Positions 11,865 to 23,086 of a stretch of 64,000 nt of DNA are shown piece after piece (position 1 is the stretch's first letter; every line of letters begins with the position of its first letter). The position numbers and the translations under genes were made by a program. The notes under the pieces were generated by a model that was given only the letters and a program-made list of their open reading frames with translations, did not search any database and was not told the origin of the DNA. Location of the stretch: assembly GCA_020809705.1 (NCBI GenBank), contig CP085827.1, positions 1,116,001 to 1,180,000 of the forward strand, written 5' to 3'. The DNA is from Calonectria ilicicola. Its lineage: Eukaryota; Ascomycota; Sordariomycetes; Hypocreales; Nectriaceae.

Positions 11865-12470
11865 GTTTGCGTTGGAATGCTGTGCAAAGAGAAGAAGAAA
11901 GGGCGAATGGGTTGACAGAGTGTGGACTTGAGATTGGAGCAGTCGCTGTCGTCGTATTATTAAATGGTTGTCAGGATCCGAGGCCCATAAATATACAAAC
12001 CGCCTCCCAACAGCACTTGTTCCCTAAAACTTCTTCAAACCCCATGGGGTTGCGGGGGCCTGCGAAACAAGGTTCCCCGCACCCGAAGCTTGGTCCATCG
12101 TTACATGTCTAGGCTTTGCACCGTTCGGTTCCCCGCCTCAGATCACCAAGCCTTGCGTGTGCTTGTCCCCATGACTCGAGAGGGCTAGGTTGGAAAGGGA
12201 AGTGTCGGACACAAGTCCTAGCTGCGGAATAGCATTAGCTCTCGGCAGTGGGGTTAGAGACCCTGCAAGCAAGCGACAATACGACGCCCAATTTGGCTGG
12301 CGGGCGAGAACCCGAAGCCATACAACGGTCTGTGCATCTTCTCGGGATAGCAACAGTTGGGATAGCGCCAATAAATCAAGCACGCTTGATCGTCGCTGGA
12401 GTTGTATCAGCAGAGACAATCACGCGTTTATTCTCAGCAATTCACAAGGGACAAAATCCAGACCGTCAAC
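11865..12470. promoter_or_regulatory. Divergent promoter, transporter / BNR protein
   Basis: This shared upstream region contains four hexamers that fit SYGGRG in one orientation or the other: GCGGGG at 12052-12057, CCCCGC at 12075-12080, CCCCGC at 12131-12136 and GTGGGG at 12248-12253. A TATA-like ATAAATATAC lies at about 11988-11997, about 130 bases from the transporter start. The density suggests carbon catabolite repression of the cluster, which is inference. Confidence 0.5.
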
Positions 12471-13616
12471 ATGGCTACCCCAACTCTTCACACGTCGCCC
12501 CTCCCCGCATCCACAATCCAGTCTCATGCTTCAAACTTGCTGGTGTTGCCAGACAAGACAGTCCTCTGCGCCTGGTTTGGAGGCTCCCAAGAAGGCCTTC
12601 CAGATATTTGCATTTGGCTCTCTCGCCAGGCGCCGGGGTCCAATTCTTGGTCTGTGCCGGAGAAAATTTCTTCGGACGTCAACCGAAGTTGCCAAAACCC
12701 AGTCCTGTTTCGTGCACCCAGCACGGGCGATATTTGGCTGTTCCACACCTCTCAAGACTCTGGCAACCAGGATGGCGCCGTCATCATGGTACGCACATCG
12801 AGCGACGATGGGTTAACATGGTCTGCACCACGATACCCGTTTGAAGGCAAGACTGGCACATTTGTTCGCCAGCCTGTTGTTATTCTCAAGGACGGTACCT
12901 GGGTCTTGCCCATCTTCTACTGCAGGTCTACTCCAGGCCAAAGGTGGATCGGCAACAATGATATCTCTGCCATCTTTTACTCTCGTGATGAGGGCCAAAC
13001 ATGGGCCGAAAATGTTGTTCCTGAAGGTGTCGGCGCAGTGCACATGCAGATAATCCCTCCCAAAAACGAAGGGTCTGATTACATTGCCTTCTTCCGTAGC
13101 CGCTGGGCCGACAACGTGTACCGGTCAACCTCGTCCGATGGCCTTAACTGGGCCCCCCCGAAGCCTACTGTCCTGCCCAATCCGAACAGCGGGATTGGCG
13201 CCGCGCGTCTGCCGTCCGGTAACATAGCAATCGTGTTCAACCGATCCGCCTATGAGCCTCATCTGGATAAGCGCGAGGGCCTGTACGACGACATCACACC
13301 AGAATCCGACACGCGCCCCAACCAGGAGGCGGTCAACGGCAAGACAGCCATTTGGGGCACTCCGCGAAAAACATTGACGGTGGGAATCTCCAGCGACGAT
13401 GGCTTGACCTGGAAGGAGCGGGTCCTTAAGGAGGGTGATGGACACTGCATGACGAACAACTCCAAAGATAAGACAAACCGAGAGCTGAGCTACCCCAGCA
13501 TACAAGCGGAGCAGGGAGGTCCCGCTGCCCCTGTGCATATCGCATTCACGTTCCATCGTCAGTACATTAAATATGCAAGAATCGAGGGCATTGAGGAATG
13601 GGTACAGAGTGCATAG
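12471..13616 (+). CDS. Intracellular BNR/Asp-box (sialidase-fold) protein
   Basis: Six-bladed-propeller protein of the sialidase superfamily (BNR_2 type), 381 residues, intronless. The frame is open upstream to 12402, but the ATG at 12471 is preferred because MATPTLHTSPLPASTIQSHA leads directly into the first strand (SNLLVLPDKTVLCAWFGG). Asp-box motifs SxDxGxxW are visible near residues 110 (SSDDGLTW), 170 (SRDEGQTW), 221 (SSDGLNW) and 307 (SSDDGLTW). An Arg-containing FVRQPVVI and an SGIGAARLPSG segment resemble conserved propeller strands. There is no signal peptide or membrane segment, so it should act in the cytosol, unlike secreted fungal sialidases. It may be an exo-glycosidase or lyase acting on an imported oligosaccharide. 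AATAAA at 13692-13697 is a likely polyadenylation signal. Substrate unknown. Confidence 0.85.
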   Translation: MATPTLHTSPLPASTIQSHASNLLVLPDKTVLCAWFGGSQEGLPDICIWLSRQAPGSNSWSVPEKISSDVNRSCQNPVLFRAPSTGDIWLFHTSQDSGNQDGAVIMVRTSSDDGLTWSAPRYPFEGKTGTFVRQPVVILKDGTWVLPIFYCRSTPGQRWIGNNDISAIFYSRDEGQTWAENVVPEGVGAVHMQIIPPKNEGSDYIAFFRSRWADNVYRSTSSDGLNWAPPKPTVLPNPNSGIGAARLPSGNIAIVFNRSAYEPHLDKREGLYDDITPESDTRPNQEAVNGKTAIWGTPRKTLTVGISSDDGLTWKERVLKEGDGHCMTNNSKDKTNRELSYPSIQAEQGGPAAPVHIAFTFHRQYIKYARIEGIEEWVQSA

Positions 13617-14676
13617 CTTAAACATAGATTGAGGTCTTAACAAATGATATCCACATTATTTCTTGTTACTAAAGGCCTTGTTCTTGTACTGAATAAAACC
13701 CAATTGTAAAGTGTTTATTCTATGTGGTTGTCTTTGATGTGCTTTTGTTCAAATGTCGCCACATAATTTGCATTAGTATTACGGTGCACCTTGCACTGTT
13801 GCACTTCACATCTGATCTGGCCCTTGTTAAATGGATACGTAGATTTATGTATTACGAAACAATCCCCAGTATGTTTCGGAAAGATATTTTTAATCACGTC
13901 CGATAGGTTATGTACAATGAATAGGTCAGACCCTAATTCCTCACTGTGCATCAGAACGTCAATTTCTCCACATGTCACACTCATCTGTCCTCACCCATGC
14001 AGTCTTCAAGAGCCAGGAGGTGGTCCCTAATTACATCAATCATCGTCTCAAAAATTAAAAATAAAATTAAAAAAGTATTCATTCGATTTTTACAAAATGA
14101 TTTTTTCTAGAATAGGACCGAATGTGATCTTCTTGGCTCTCAAACCGCATCCTCGGCCATCTCGGCCGTTCGGTGGAGACAATTCGGGCGACACGGCCGA
14201 TGTGGAGATGTGCAGCACGAGATGGAATGAAGCCAAGATGAACGAGACGGGAAACGAACTCGCAATAGTCTATCTTTACTCTTTCATTCAATGGGGCGGA
14301 AGGAGAGGTCAGTGTAGCAGAATCTAGATGATAGGTTTCCAGAGCCATTGTTGCCAAAATGCACCTTCAATTCGTGGATGCTATCTGCATGTGTAGGTCA
14401 GTACGTACACTGTCGTGACGACAGCCACTCAAAAAACGGCAGCATGGCCATCACACAGAGCCAGACAAAAATAATTGTTGAGACCATAATTAGACGCCTG
14501 AGCAGACTTCAATTACTTTTCTAGAGAGGAAATCGTCGCAACAACATCAAACTAGGACTATTGGTGGGTATCGATATCATCAGAGACGTGGGCGCCTACT
14601 CCTTCGTTTCCCATCTCTCATACATCAGAATGGAAAAATCCTCCAGATATGCAAATCATTTCAGTCATGCACAACA
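13617..14676. other. Convergent intergenic region, no gene recognised
   Basis: This lies between the BNR gene and the coiled-coil gene, which converge. It should contain both 3' untranslated regions; AATAAA at 13692-13697 serves the BNR side. An open frame of 92 codons on the minus strand (14079-14357) has no recognisable motif and is probably chance. Confidence 0.45.
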
Positions 14677-16846
14677 TTATGCATCAGCCTCCTTGGGTGC
14701 CTCAGCCTTCTCCTTAAGCTGTTTCACCTCCTCCTCAAGCGCCTTGTTCTTCTCAGCAAGCTCAGTCTTCTCCTTCTCAGCAGCCTTTAGGTCACCAAGA
14801 GTCTTAGTGAAGAGACCCTTGGCAGCAGTCTCAGCATCCTTAGCCTTCTTCTCAGCAGCCTCAGTGGTGGAAAGCTTAGTCTCAGTCTCCTCCAGCTGGG
14901 TCTTGAGAGCGGCCTCGGCATCCTTAGCAGCCTTGGTCTCGGTCTCGGCAGCGGCAATCTTGGCCTCAGCCTCCTCAACCTGTGTCTTCAGAGCAGCCTC
15001 AGCGTCCTTGGCAGCCTTGGCCTCAGCCTCGGCAGCAGCAATCTTAGCCTCGACCTCCTCCAGCTTAGCCTTAAGGGCGGCTTCGGCGTCCTTGGCCGCC
15101 TGGGTCTCAGCCTCAGCAGCGGTAGCCTTGGCCTCAGCCTCGTCAACCTTGGTCTTCAGAGCAGCCTCAGCATCCTTAGCAGCCGACTTCTCGGACTCAG
15201 CAGCGGTCAGGCTAGACTGGAGCTCCTCGACCTTGGAGTTGAGGGAAGCCTCGGTCTCCTTGGCCTTGGTCTCGATGTCGGCCTTCTCCTGAAAAAACAG
15301 TTAGCATCTAGGTTGATAACGAATATCATCTAGCAAAGTATCTCACCTTCTGCGAAGATGCGAGGTCCTCCTCAGCCTTAGCGGCCTTGGACTCGGCATC
15401 AGCGAGCTGCTTCTCAAGGTCAGACAGCTTTGTTGTCTCCTCCTCGTGGGTCTTCTTCAGGGCCTCGAGCTCTTCCGTCACAGTCTTGAGCTTGGCAGCC
15501 TCCTCCTCTTGCTGCTTCTGGGCAGCATCTCGCTCCTCAGTAACAGCCTGGAGCTTGGAGGTCTGCTCCTCGAGCTCCTTCTTCAGGGTCTCGTGCTCCT
15601 CGGTGAGGGTCTTGAGCTTGGCGACTTGCTCATCGTGCTCGGCAGTCAAGGCGCTGAGCTTAGTCTCAAGCTCGGCGGTCTCCTGCTTAGCCTTCTCGAG
15701 GGCAGCAGCGTGCTCTGTCTCAAGCTTCTTCTGGGCCTCTTGTGACTCAGCAAGGTCGCTCTGGGCCTTGGCAACGTCGGCGCGGTATTTCTCGACCTGG
15801 GTGTCCTGGTCGCTTTCAGCGAGCTTCTTCTGCTCCTCAGCGGCGGCAAGTTCCTTCTTGCTGGCCTCGAGCTGTTGGGCAAGTTCGTCGTGAGCGGTCT
15901 GCAGAGCGGTCGACTTAGCCAGCAAGTCAGCAGCCTCCTTCTTGGCGGCTTCGAGCTCGGCGGCAGAGTCCTTCTTGAGGGCCTCGAGGGACTCCTCGAG
16001 GGACTCCTGCTCGGCCTCAGCCTCGGCAAGCTCCTTCTTCAGAGCCTCGAGCTGCTCGTCTGAGCCAGATTTTGACTGCTCGTGGGACTCCTGGAGCTCA
16101 GCCAGCTTCTGCTGGGCCTCAGCTAGGTCCTTCTTGGCGGCGGCAAGCTCAGCCTCAGACTCGGCCTTGAGCTTGTCATGTGTCTCCTGCAGGGCACTCA
16201 GCTTAGACTCGGAGTCAACCAATGCCTGCTTCTGCTCCTCCAATGATGATGTGTTGGTGGCCAGGTTGTCCTCGAGCTCGGAGTGGGACTTCTGGAGGGT
16301 AGCCAGCTTCTGCTCCGACTCGGCGATCTGGCTCTGGAGGGTGGATGCCTCACCCTCGAGAGAGGCCTCGAGGGCGGCACGGCGGTCCTCGGCCTCGGTC
16401 AGCTGCTTCTTGACGGTGGCGAGCTCATCGGCGAGGGTCAGCTTCTCGGTGTCGAGGCCCTTGATCTTCCCCTCCAGTTCGCTCAGCTCAGCCTTTGCGG
16501 CATCGAGCTCGCGGGCACGAGCAGTGGCAGCCTCCTCGACAGCACGCAGCTGCTCGCCGGCACGCTCGGTGCTGCCCTTGAGCTCGGCCTGGAGCTGGGC
16601 AATCTGGGCCTGGGTCTCGCTGCTGGACGACGATGAGTGCGACTCCAGGGTCTTTATCTTCTCGCGGAGCTCGTCGGCATCCTTGGAGATGGCAATGTAC
16701 TCCTTCTCCTTCTTGGAAATGTCCTCCTCAAGGACGGCAATTGTGTCCTTCTGGTCGGAAAGCTTGGCCTCGAGAGCCGCCTTCTCCGTCTTGGTGAGGG
16801 CAGCCCCACCGCTACTGTGGTCGAAGACGGAGAGGACGTTTCCCAT
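14677..16846 (-). CDS. Long coiled-coil protein with myristoylation-like N-terminus
   Basis: A 703-residue protein in two exons (16846-15347, 15288-14677; 58-nt intron with GCTAACT branch site). Apart from about 20 N-terminal residues it is almost wholly Ala/Glu/Lys/Leu-rich heptad sequence, so a very long parallel coiled coil or rod is expected. The N-terminus MGNVLSVF fits the N-myristoyl-transferase pattern MGxxxS (Gly2, Ser6), suggesting membrane attachment of one end. Residues about 536-647 are four tandem 28-residue units beginning AAKDAEAALK; 28 is four heptads, so the repeats keep the coil in register. The protein ends KAEAPKEADA. I recognise no motor, SMC hinge or ATPase, so it is not a myosin or SMC protein. 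A role as a membrane-tethered scaffold or spacer is inference. The antisense strand shows long spurious open frames caused by codon bias. Confidence 0.85.
14848..15183 (-). repeat. Four 84-bp in-frame tandem repeats
   Basis: Within exon 2 of the coiled-coil gene four consecutive 84-base units each encode 28 residues starting AAKDAEAALK and ending in an AETETK-like segment; a fifth, degenerate start (KAKDAETAAK) follows. The units differ by a few residues, such as KVDEAEAK, KLEEVEAK, QVEEAEAK and QLEETETK, so they are not recent exact duplications. Repeat number may vary between strains. Confidence 0.8.
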
Positions 16847-19431
16847 GTCGAGCGTCGTGGGTATAGGGTGCGGTGTGGAGGGATGGGGGATGCGGGCAGG
16901 GCAGACGTCGACGAGCGATATCCGCGGGTTTTGTTGTTAGGAGCTAAGAAGCCAGAAAGCCAGGAAGCTTGCTTGCGTCCAAGGCTTGTGCCATCCGGTG
17001 AAAATGTTTTCGCCCGCACCAATGCCCCAATGCACACCAATGCCCCCCCCCCTCCCCCTCCACCAAAAAGCCCCAACCCCCGGTCAGGTCCCTTGTTGTT
17101 GTCGCCTCGGTGATAAAATGACTGGCCACCGGGGCCGTGCACCAGCAAACTGTGCCAAAACCTGGGTCAAATCTAGGCCAAATGGGACATGGCCAGGCGG
17201 CAAGCTCAGCGCTTCTCTGGCGCCTTCGTCCACTAACGGATACACTGACGGATACCTCGGCTGCAGCTAATTAATCGCTGTGTGAGCTCTGACCCCCACT
17301 CCAGCCGCCTGTGACGAGCTTGGAATTGGCACGAACTACTGCTGGTCCCTTGTTCCCTTGTGATCATGACGCAGAAAATCTTGGCCCTCAAAAAAAAAAA
17401 AAAAAAAAAAAGAGCCACCATGGTGCTAGCGAGAATAGCCGACCTCGATGCCATCCAGCATCCCAAAAAGTTGCACGCACACAGACCAGACTCGCTCCAA
17501 TGCATTCGCCACAGCCATTTTATGCACTCGGTTCTTATCTCGTGGCCCTGCATGCCACTTGGGTCTGCCAATGGCCCAGAACCCACCCTAGTCCCTCTCA
17601 CCGTAACTCTGACCAGGGACCATTTTTGTGGTCTCAGACGGTTGTGCCGAGAACGCTAGTGACGGATCATCGTCACACTACGCTCTTTCGTGAATGGAAC
17701 GAAATGGCACCTTCATGATTCAATCCATTCTCATCATGGCCGAAAAGCACAGTCGTAGCCACAGATGACATTCTGCGCCATTTGATGCACGTCACTTTGT
17801 CCTTGCTTTCTCGCTTGGCTGCTGGCTTGATTGCTTGCTTGCTTGCCTCATATCCCTACAGCCCAACGGTTACGCTTCATGCAATTCGCGCATGGGATGG
17901 GAAATGAGCATTGACGAGCATTCCATTCTTCCATGCTAACTAAATACTACCGTGCCACCTCCTCCCGGAATGAGCTACAAACAAGTAAACAATGCATCCG
18001 ATTCCTTCTACTTTTTTGTTTTTGTTTTGTTTTTGTTTTTCCGCGTCACTGAGCTACGTAATTGATCGCTCCGTCTGTGCCCAAAAGCCCATTCACGCTG
18101 CTTGCTGAGCTGGCCAACTCCATCCATCCACCTGATGTTTTAGCGTCTGCTACCAACGATGCTACCCTCTGCTCTGTCTGCTTTGGACCACCTGCACTTT
18201 CTAGAACGTTCGCCTGTATACCCAACTGTCACTGCCCACTTCATTTCTACCCAATCTAACCGACGCCATTAGCCATCCTCACCGCCAGCAGCAGGTGTCA
18301 ATCGATGTTCTCGTCGTGTCGTGTCGTGCTGTGACATGGGCTCCAAGCTGAGTTCCGAAACTACCCCCCTGGTTCGACCATACCCACTACGAAATGTGGC
18401 ATCGCGTCATCAGCTCGTCCAAAGTCAAGCTGGTGAGGGGTAGACAAGTACTTGGGTTGGTGACGGCAGGTGCATGCCTGTTGTCTTTATGGTTTGTCTT
18501 CTTCTTGGGGTCTTTTTATCCTTTGTCTGCTTCGTACCTTTAATTGCGATACAAAAAAAAAAAAAAACTTTCATCCAGACTGTTTATTACCAGTCAAAGT
18601 GGAATGAATCGTGCGAGTCTGGCCAATGAGGGGTATTGTTGGCCCAACCTGTACCTGGGTCTAGACTTTCTGCCACACACGTGTTTTACCCCACCCATGA
18701 TGGAATGGGTGTATTCAAATAGATTAACCACCATCTATTCGAGGTACAAAATACGGAAGCTTATCCACTTTACTTGTGGAGAAGACCAAAGACAGATTCA
18801 TGTGAAGTCAAATCATTAGTGACCTTTCTATTCTTACAGCATACTTGATACTCACTTTGATACCCTTGACTTTTTTTCGCCCTTGTGTGTGGTGTCATGA
18901 TTGCATTAGTCCCATTGATCACCACAAACAGCTGAACATATCTGGTCATAAACCATAGTATATCTCAGAATATATTTTCTCAATCATTAAAAAAAACATT
19001 CCTCTTGCATTCTTTGGCCATGATCAGGAGATTTTAGGAAGCAACCGTGAACTACCCTAGAGCCACCGTTAGAGGAAGGGGCAACATGGGTCATTGAACT
19101 ACTGTGATTAGTCACCCCTTTATTTGCCAAAGGGGTACTCTATTCATGGCTCTGAGGCATGTGCACAATGTCCGCGAAACTCCGATATGAGAATAAAGCA
19201 TTATGTAGTGACCTAAAGATTCATGTTGTGTCTATTTACAATAGGGAATAGCTCCAAGGCCATAACTTCATGGTTTGCCCGACCAAGATATTATCAACTG
19301 GAACCCAAAATAACCACCATGAAAAGGAGAGCAATCAAATGGTTGAAATCAACAAATCCAGTACATAATGGACATCGACACCAATGAACTTCCTCCCATA
19401 TGTGATCTGCTACCCGAGGTAGAAAAGGCAT
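16847..19431. other. 2.6-kb intergenic region with homopolymer tracts
   Basis: This is upstream of the coiled-coil gene and downstream of the membrane-protein gene. No open frame with recognisable features was found on either strand. It holds an A22 tract at 17390-17411, a C-rich tract near 17044, T/G-rich simple sequence near 18011-18042 and an A15 tract at 18553-18567. The half nearest 16846 is probably promoter and leader of the coiled-coil gene. The length is unusual for this window and could hide a non-coding transcript. Confidence 0.45.
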
Positions 19432-21337
19432 CTACCTTGTTGGCAACTGTGGTAGGGCATGCAGATAACGACGTCTCCAAACCCATAGCCAAGGGGCTAT
19501 AGCCCACCAAAGAAAATCCGCACTAAAATAACCAATCGAGATGTATACTGGCCAACTGTTGCCAAAACTATATGGCAATATGCCACCGAAAAGCATGGCC
19601 CCAAAAGACCCGATTAAGGCGTGCATGACGACAACCATGAAAGTACACAACATAGTGGAACGTTTGTGGTGGAGAAGATATGCCTGATAAGTATTGTATC
19701 GGTGATCTAGGCGGATATGCAGATTTAGATCCGTAGAAAAAAAGGTTCTAGTTCGATATAATGTCGACTGAGTCACAATACTGGGTGACTCGACTTCTTG
19801 TTGGATGCTTGCGATGCTGCTTGATGATGGTGGAACCCTCTCGGGTTCGACAAAGGCAAGTTGTCGGGATTGAGTGTCGGGAGCGTTGTGGGATGAAGTA
19901 AGAACCGGGAGCTCGATCGAGTCAATTTGATTGTCCGCTGGTTGGGCGTCAGAAATGTCGAAGGAGAATCTGCTGAGATTTTGTTCAATTGATGGCAACC
20001 GCTCGATGTCCCTTGATTGAGTGTTGATGATGTCGGCGGAGAGTGAAGAGCGATTCTCTGTTGTGAAGACACTACGTTGTTCTCCCAAAGGTTGTTCTTT
20101 GCTTTTATCACCTAGAGCTGATCGAATTCTTTTAGTAATGTCTCAGCACTCGTGGGCTCAAAACTCACCTTTGATCATTTTCCAAACGGTATAGCCTTGC
20201 ATGATAACTTGGACGACTGCGAGGAGCTGTCCTGTGGACCATGTGCTGTTAACGGCAAACTCGCCATTGAAGTCTCTTTTTGGGCCTAGAAAACCAAAAC
20301 TGATCACACCAGCCAAACAAAAAACCATGTAAAAAACAGCCTGTATGATCTGGTAGGCGAATGATCGACGGAACTCCAAGATCACAGCTAATGTGAGTCG
20401 CCACCAAAAAAACGGGTATTGAAAGATCGTTGGACGGAGCTTCTGAATTTCTTCGGCTTCTCGCCTCAGAGAATCGACTGTTGTCCTATCGAGAACTGCT
20501 CTTTCGGCCGCCGAAGGTCCATGAAAAAAATGTCCGCAAATCTCGGCAGTACATCGGTCGGGCGAGATTCCGGAGGATAGACTCACGTCTTCACAGCCTC
20601 GACGAAAAAGGCTCAGAAACATGGCGCTGAAAATAGTCTCATTGACAACTTCTTGCAAGTAACCCATACCCTCGGCGGTGAACTTTTGATTAAAGGTGCA
20701 CGCAATAGTCTTCATGGGGGGTAAGGTTAGGTCACCATACAAAATCAGTATCCACAAACCAGCCAACATCAGGTAAGTGATGAAGTAATTGAGACCCGAT
20801 GCGGACCACCTCAAGAAATTATGCAGAACAGTAAAAACCGCCAGTTGGCCGACAAACGCCAGCCACCAGGAATAGAGGCCTGTGATGTATGAGTAGGTAG
20901 AGGTGTCTGTATTAATACCTACTCGAACGCCCATTCTAGGCAGGAGGAGTGCAAGACAAAGGGCAAAAGCTGTAAGAATTTGCTGCCAAGAAAGTGCTCT
21001 AAAGAAATTTCCAGAAACAATGCGCCGTTGCTCTAAGGTTGTCTGATGAACGACGATCTTGCTTCGGCCAAGGAAACGCCGTACAGAGTGGATGATGAAC
21101 CAATCAAGGTACGAGTACTTGTGATCAGGCAATGCTCGTTTCGCATATGCAAAAGCAATTGCAAAGATGAAAATTATGGTGGAACAACCTGTTAGTAATA
21201 GAACCTTCAAGTCGAATTAGCACGCTGTGAGAAAAAGAGGCCCATATTGTGAGTGGCATGAGACTTACCCCAGGTCCAGAGATGTCTGTGTCCACCAAAC
21301 TAGTGGGAGTCTTGCACTCCGGTGGGATCTCTTCCAT
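19432..21337 (-). CDS. Multi-pass membrane protein of unknown function
   Basis: A 594-residue protein in three exons (21337-21269, 21204-20169, 20111-19432). Exon 1 encodes MEEIPPECKTPTSL followed by DTDISGPG, an N-terminus I associate with an uncharacterised fungal membrane-protein family; the intron falls just before the first membrane helix (GVLLLTGCSTIIFIFAIAFAYA). I count about seven to eight hydrophobic segments: near residues 24-45, 93-110, 128-148, 155-175, 300-325, 340-365, and two near the C-terminus (TFMVVVMHALIGSFGAML and ISIGYFSADFLWW). Between the last two groups lies a Ser/Gln-rich hydrophilic loop of about 130 residues, likely cytosolic and disordered. There is no transporter signature and no signal peptide. 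The stop at 19432 follows a possible GTAGAT donor, so a further short exon cannot be excluded. Function unknown. Confidence 0.8.
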
Positions 21338-23086
21338 GATGAAATTGGATCAGAAATGGACGGGGTGAGACGGGAGGGAATCTGCATCACAGCCTTTCAG
21401 CATGAAGTAAATTGGATAGACCGATTTGTGGAAGCCAGAGGCGCATTTTATTTTTTACTCCTGATCCTTTCACTCCAAAATCCAGGGCTTGTGATGGCAA
21501 CCATTTTCTTTCACAGTTCAATCTGCATCGGGTCCTGCATATGGCCGCACTGGCAAAGTACGGCTACGGGCCTGACCGCCTATCCAAGTTTGTATGTTGA
21601 TGTTTGGAACCCTTTGTTTGTCAAGACGGTTGGACGTTCCACTACATGCATGCAGTTCGTTTCGTAGCATCCTTGATGATGGATTCAAAAGCTGCAACGG
21701 CTCGTTCGGTGGCTGAAAAAAACTGGAAACCAAGGCATAACACAAGAATCCCATTTGCTTTCTTCCTAAATCGCGGAGGGGGCTGTTGTACACCTCCGGA
21801 AAGATGGACTGGCGCCGTCAGCCGCAAATGAGCCCGCCTTAAAATTTGGCACAAGCAGCGGCAACTGTAAGTCGGCGGCGGGACGGGAAAAGACAGTCAG
21901 TGGGAAATGTTGTTACACGTGCCGAGCATTTGCCCAGTCATCGCAAAAATGTGGGAATGCCCCAATCGGTATACATATGGAATTGTGCCATAACGGGTTC
22001 TGCTTCAATAAAAGCTAAATATTTGGGCATTAAAAGGCACTCGTTCCATTTGGTATCAAGAGTTTTGCCAGCCTGGACCGTTCATGTGGGCACGTTGGTA
22101 TTTTCAGAGGGCTTGTTTGCGCAACGGGTGGTTGCTTCCCGTTATGCAGCTTGCTCCCGGCCAATGTACATGAAAGTAAAACTGCTGTCTACTCCGATCG
22201 GCAAATACCTGGGTTGTCATGCAAGACATGGACTACCGATTATTAGGTTTCCCTGTGAACTTCTACCGCAAGGCTACATTTCTCATAGCTCTCCGCTTTC
22301 CCGTTTCTTTCACTGCAAGTGCGTGGGTATGTGAGATTAATTTTATCAGGAAATATTGGTGTTTGATTCTTTGTTATGGCGATTTTATGTTCAAATCTTC
22401 GAGCGCCGGCACTTTCCCCTTGGTGCATGCGTTGGGAAAGCGACCGGATGTTTGCATTTGGAGTGAGTGAACTTCCGTTACACCCCAAGGGTTGGTCGTA
22501 TCGACCGGGTAGACATTGTGCATTCTTGCATCCTTCTTTCGCCTACGTCGATTTTAGCACTGTTTGCCCATTTTAGGCACCACTACCGTGACGGCAGTGT
22601 CGGCTGTGACCATCTCAACGCTGCAAGCCTCATGCAGATACACGCGCTAACCCGGGTCGCGCCGTTTCTCTCGACCCGGAACGGGTCTTGTTGCGGATTA
22701 TGAATGTTCCTCCCCAGTGGTGCTGAACTCCATTAACGAAAAATGGAATGGGCACACGTCCTCTAGCTTTGCTTTTACTCTTAGAATGTGATAAGTCATT
22801 GATCAATAAATAATTAATAAATTCTCTTATACTTATGAAACACAACGGAGTACTCGATGAGACTGAATGGAAATGATTGATTTTACAGATCGCTCTCGGG
22901 AGAGAAGATTTGATGGTTCGTAAAGGGACCCGCTGCAAGCGGGTCCGGGCAAGAGTCACCACAACAAAGTAAGGGATGACAGGTTTTGTGGCTGGTATGT
23001 GGCTGGTATGTGGCTAGTAGACGTGATTGGGAGTCTCATTGACCTTCCGTCATCATTCAGTTTTTTTTCGTTCAAGATCAGTTATG
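21338..23086. other. Intergenic region, no gene recognised
   Basis: Several short open frames overlap on both strands without motifs. Visible structure: a perfect GGACCCGC/GCGGGTCC hairpin near 22927-22947, and three 11-bp direct repeats at 22987-23019. The part next to 21337 should be the promoter of the membrane-protein gene. Nothing else is recognised. Confidence 0.4.
22987..23019. repeat. Three 11-bp direct repeats
   Basis: TGTGGCTGGTA occurs twice in tandem and a third time with one change (TGTGGCTAGTA). The array lies about 70 bases left of the MITE-like element and seems independent of it. Confidence 0.75.

Noticed and set aside
12190..12844. Plus-strand frames of about 200 codons overlapping the BNR promoter and start
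   Set aside because: They overlap the convincing BNR frame in other phases and include the regulatory region; no motifs.
14561..16940. Long Ser/Ala/Leu-rich open frames on the plus strand (243, 168 and 332 codons)
   Set aside because: They are antisense to the coiled-coil gene. The GCN/GAG/AAG codon bias of the sense strand removes stops from the other strand. The sense frame has heptads, a proper start and a canonical intron.
22630..22962. 110-codon minus-strand frame next to the MITE
   Set aside because: No motif, poor codon pattern, and it spans a GC-rich hairpin and AT-rich DNA with an abrupt change in composition.
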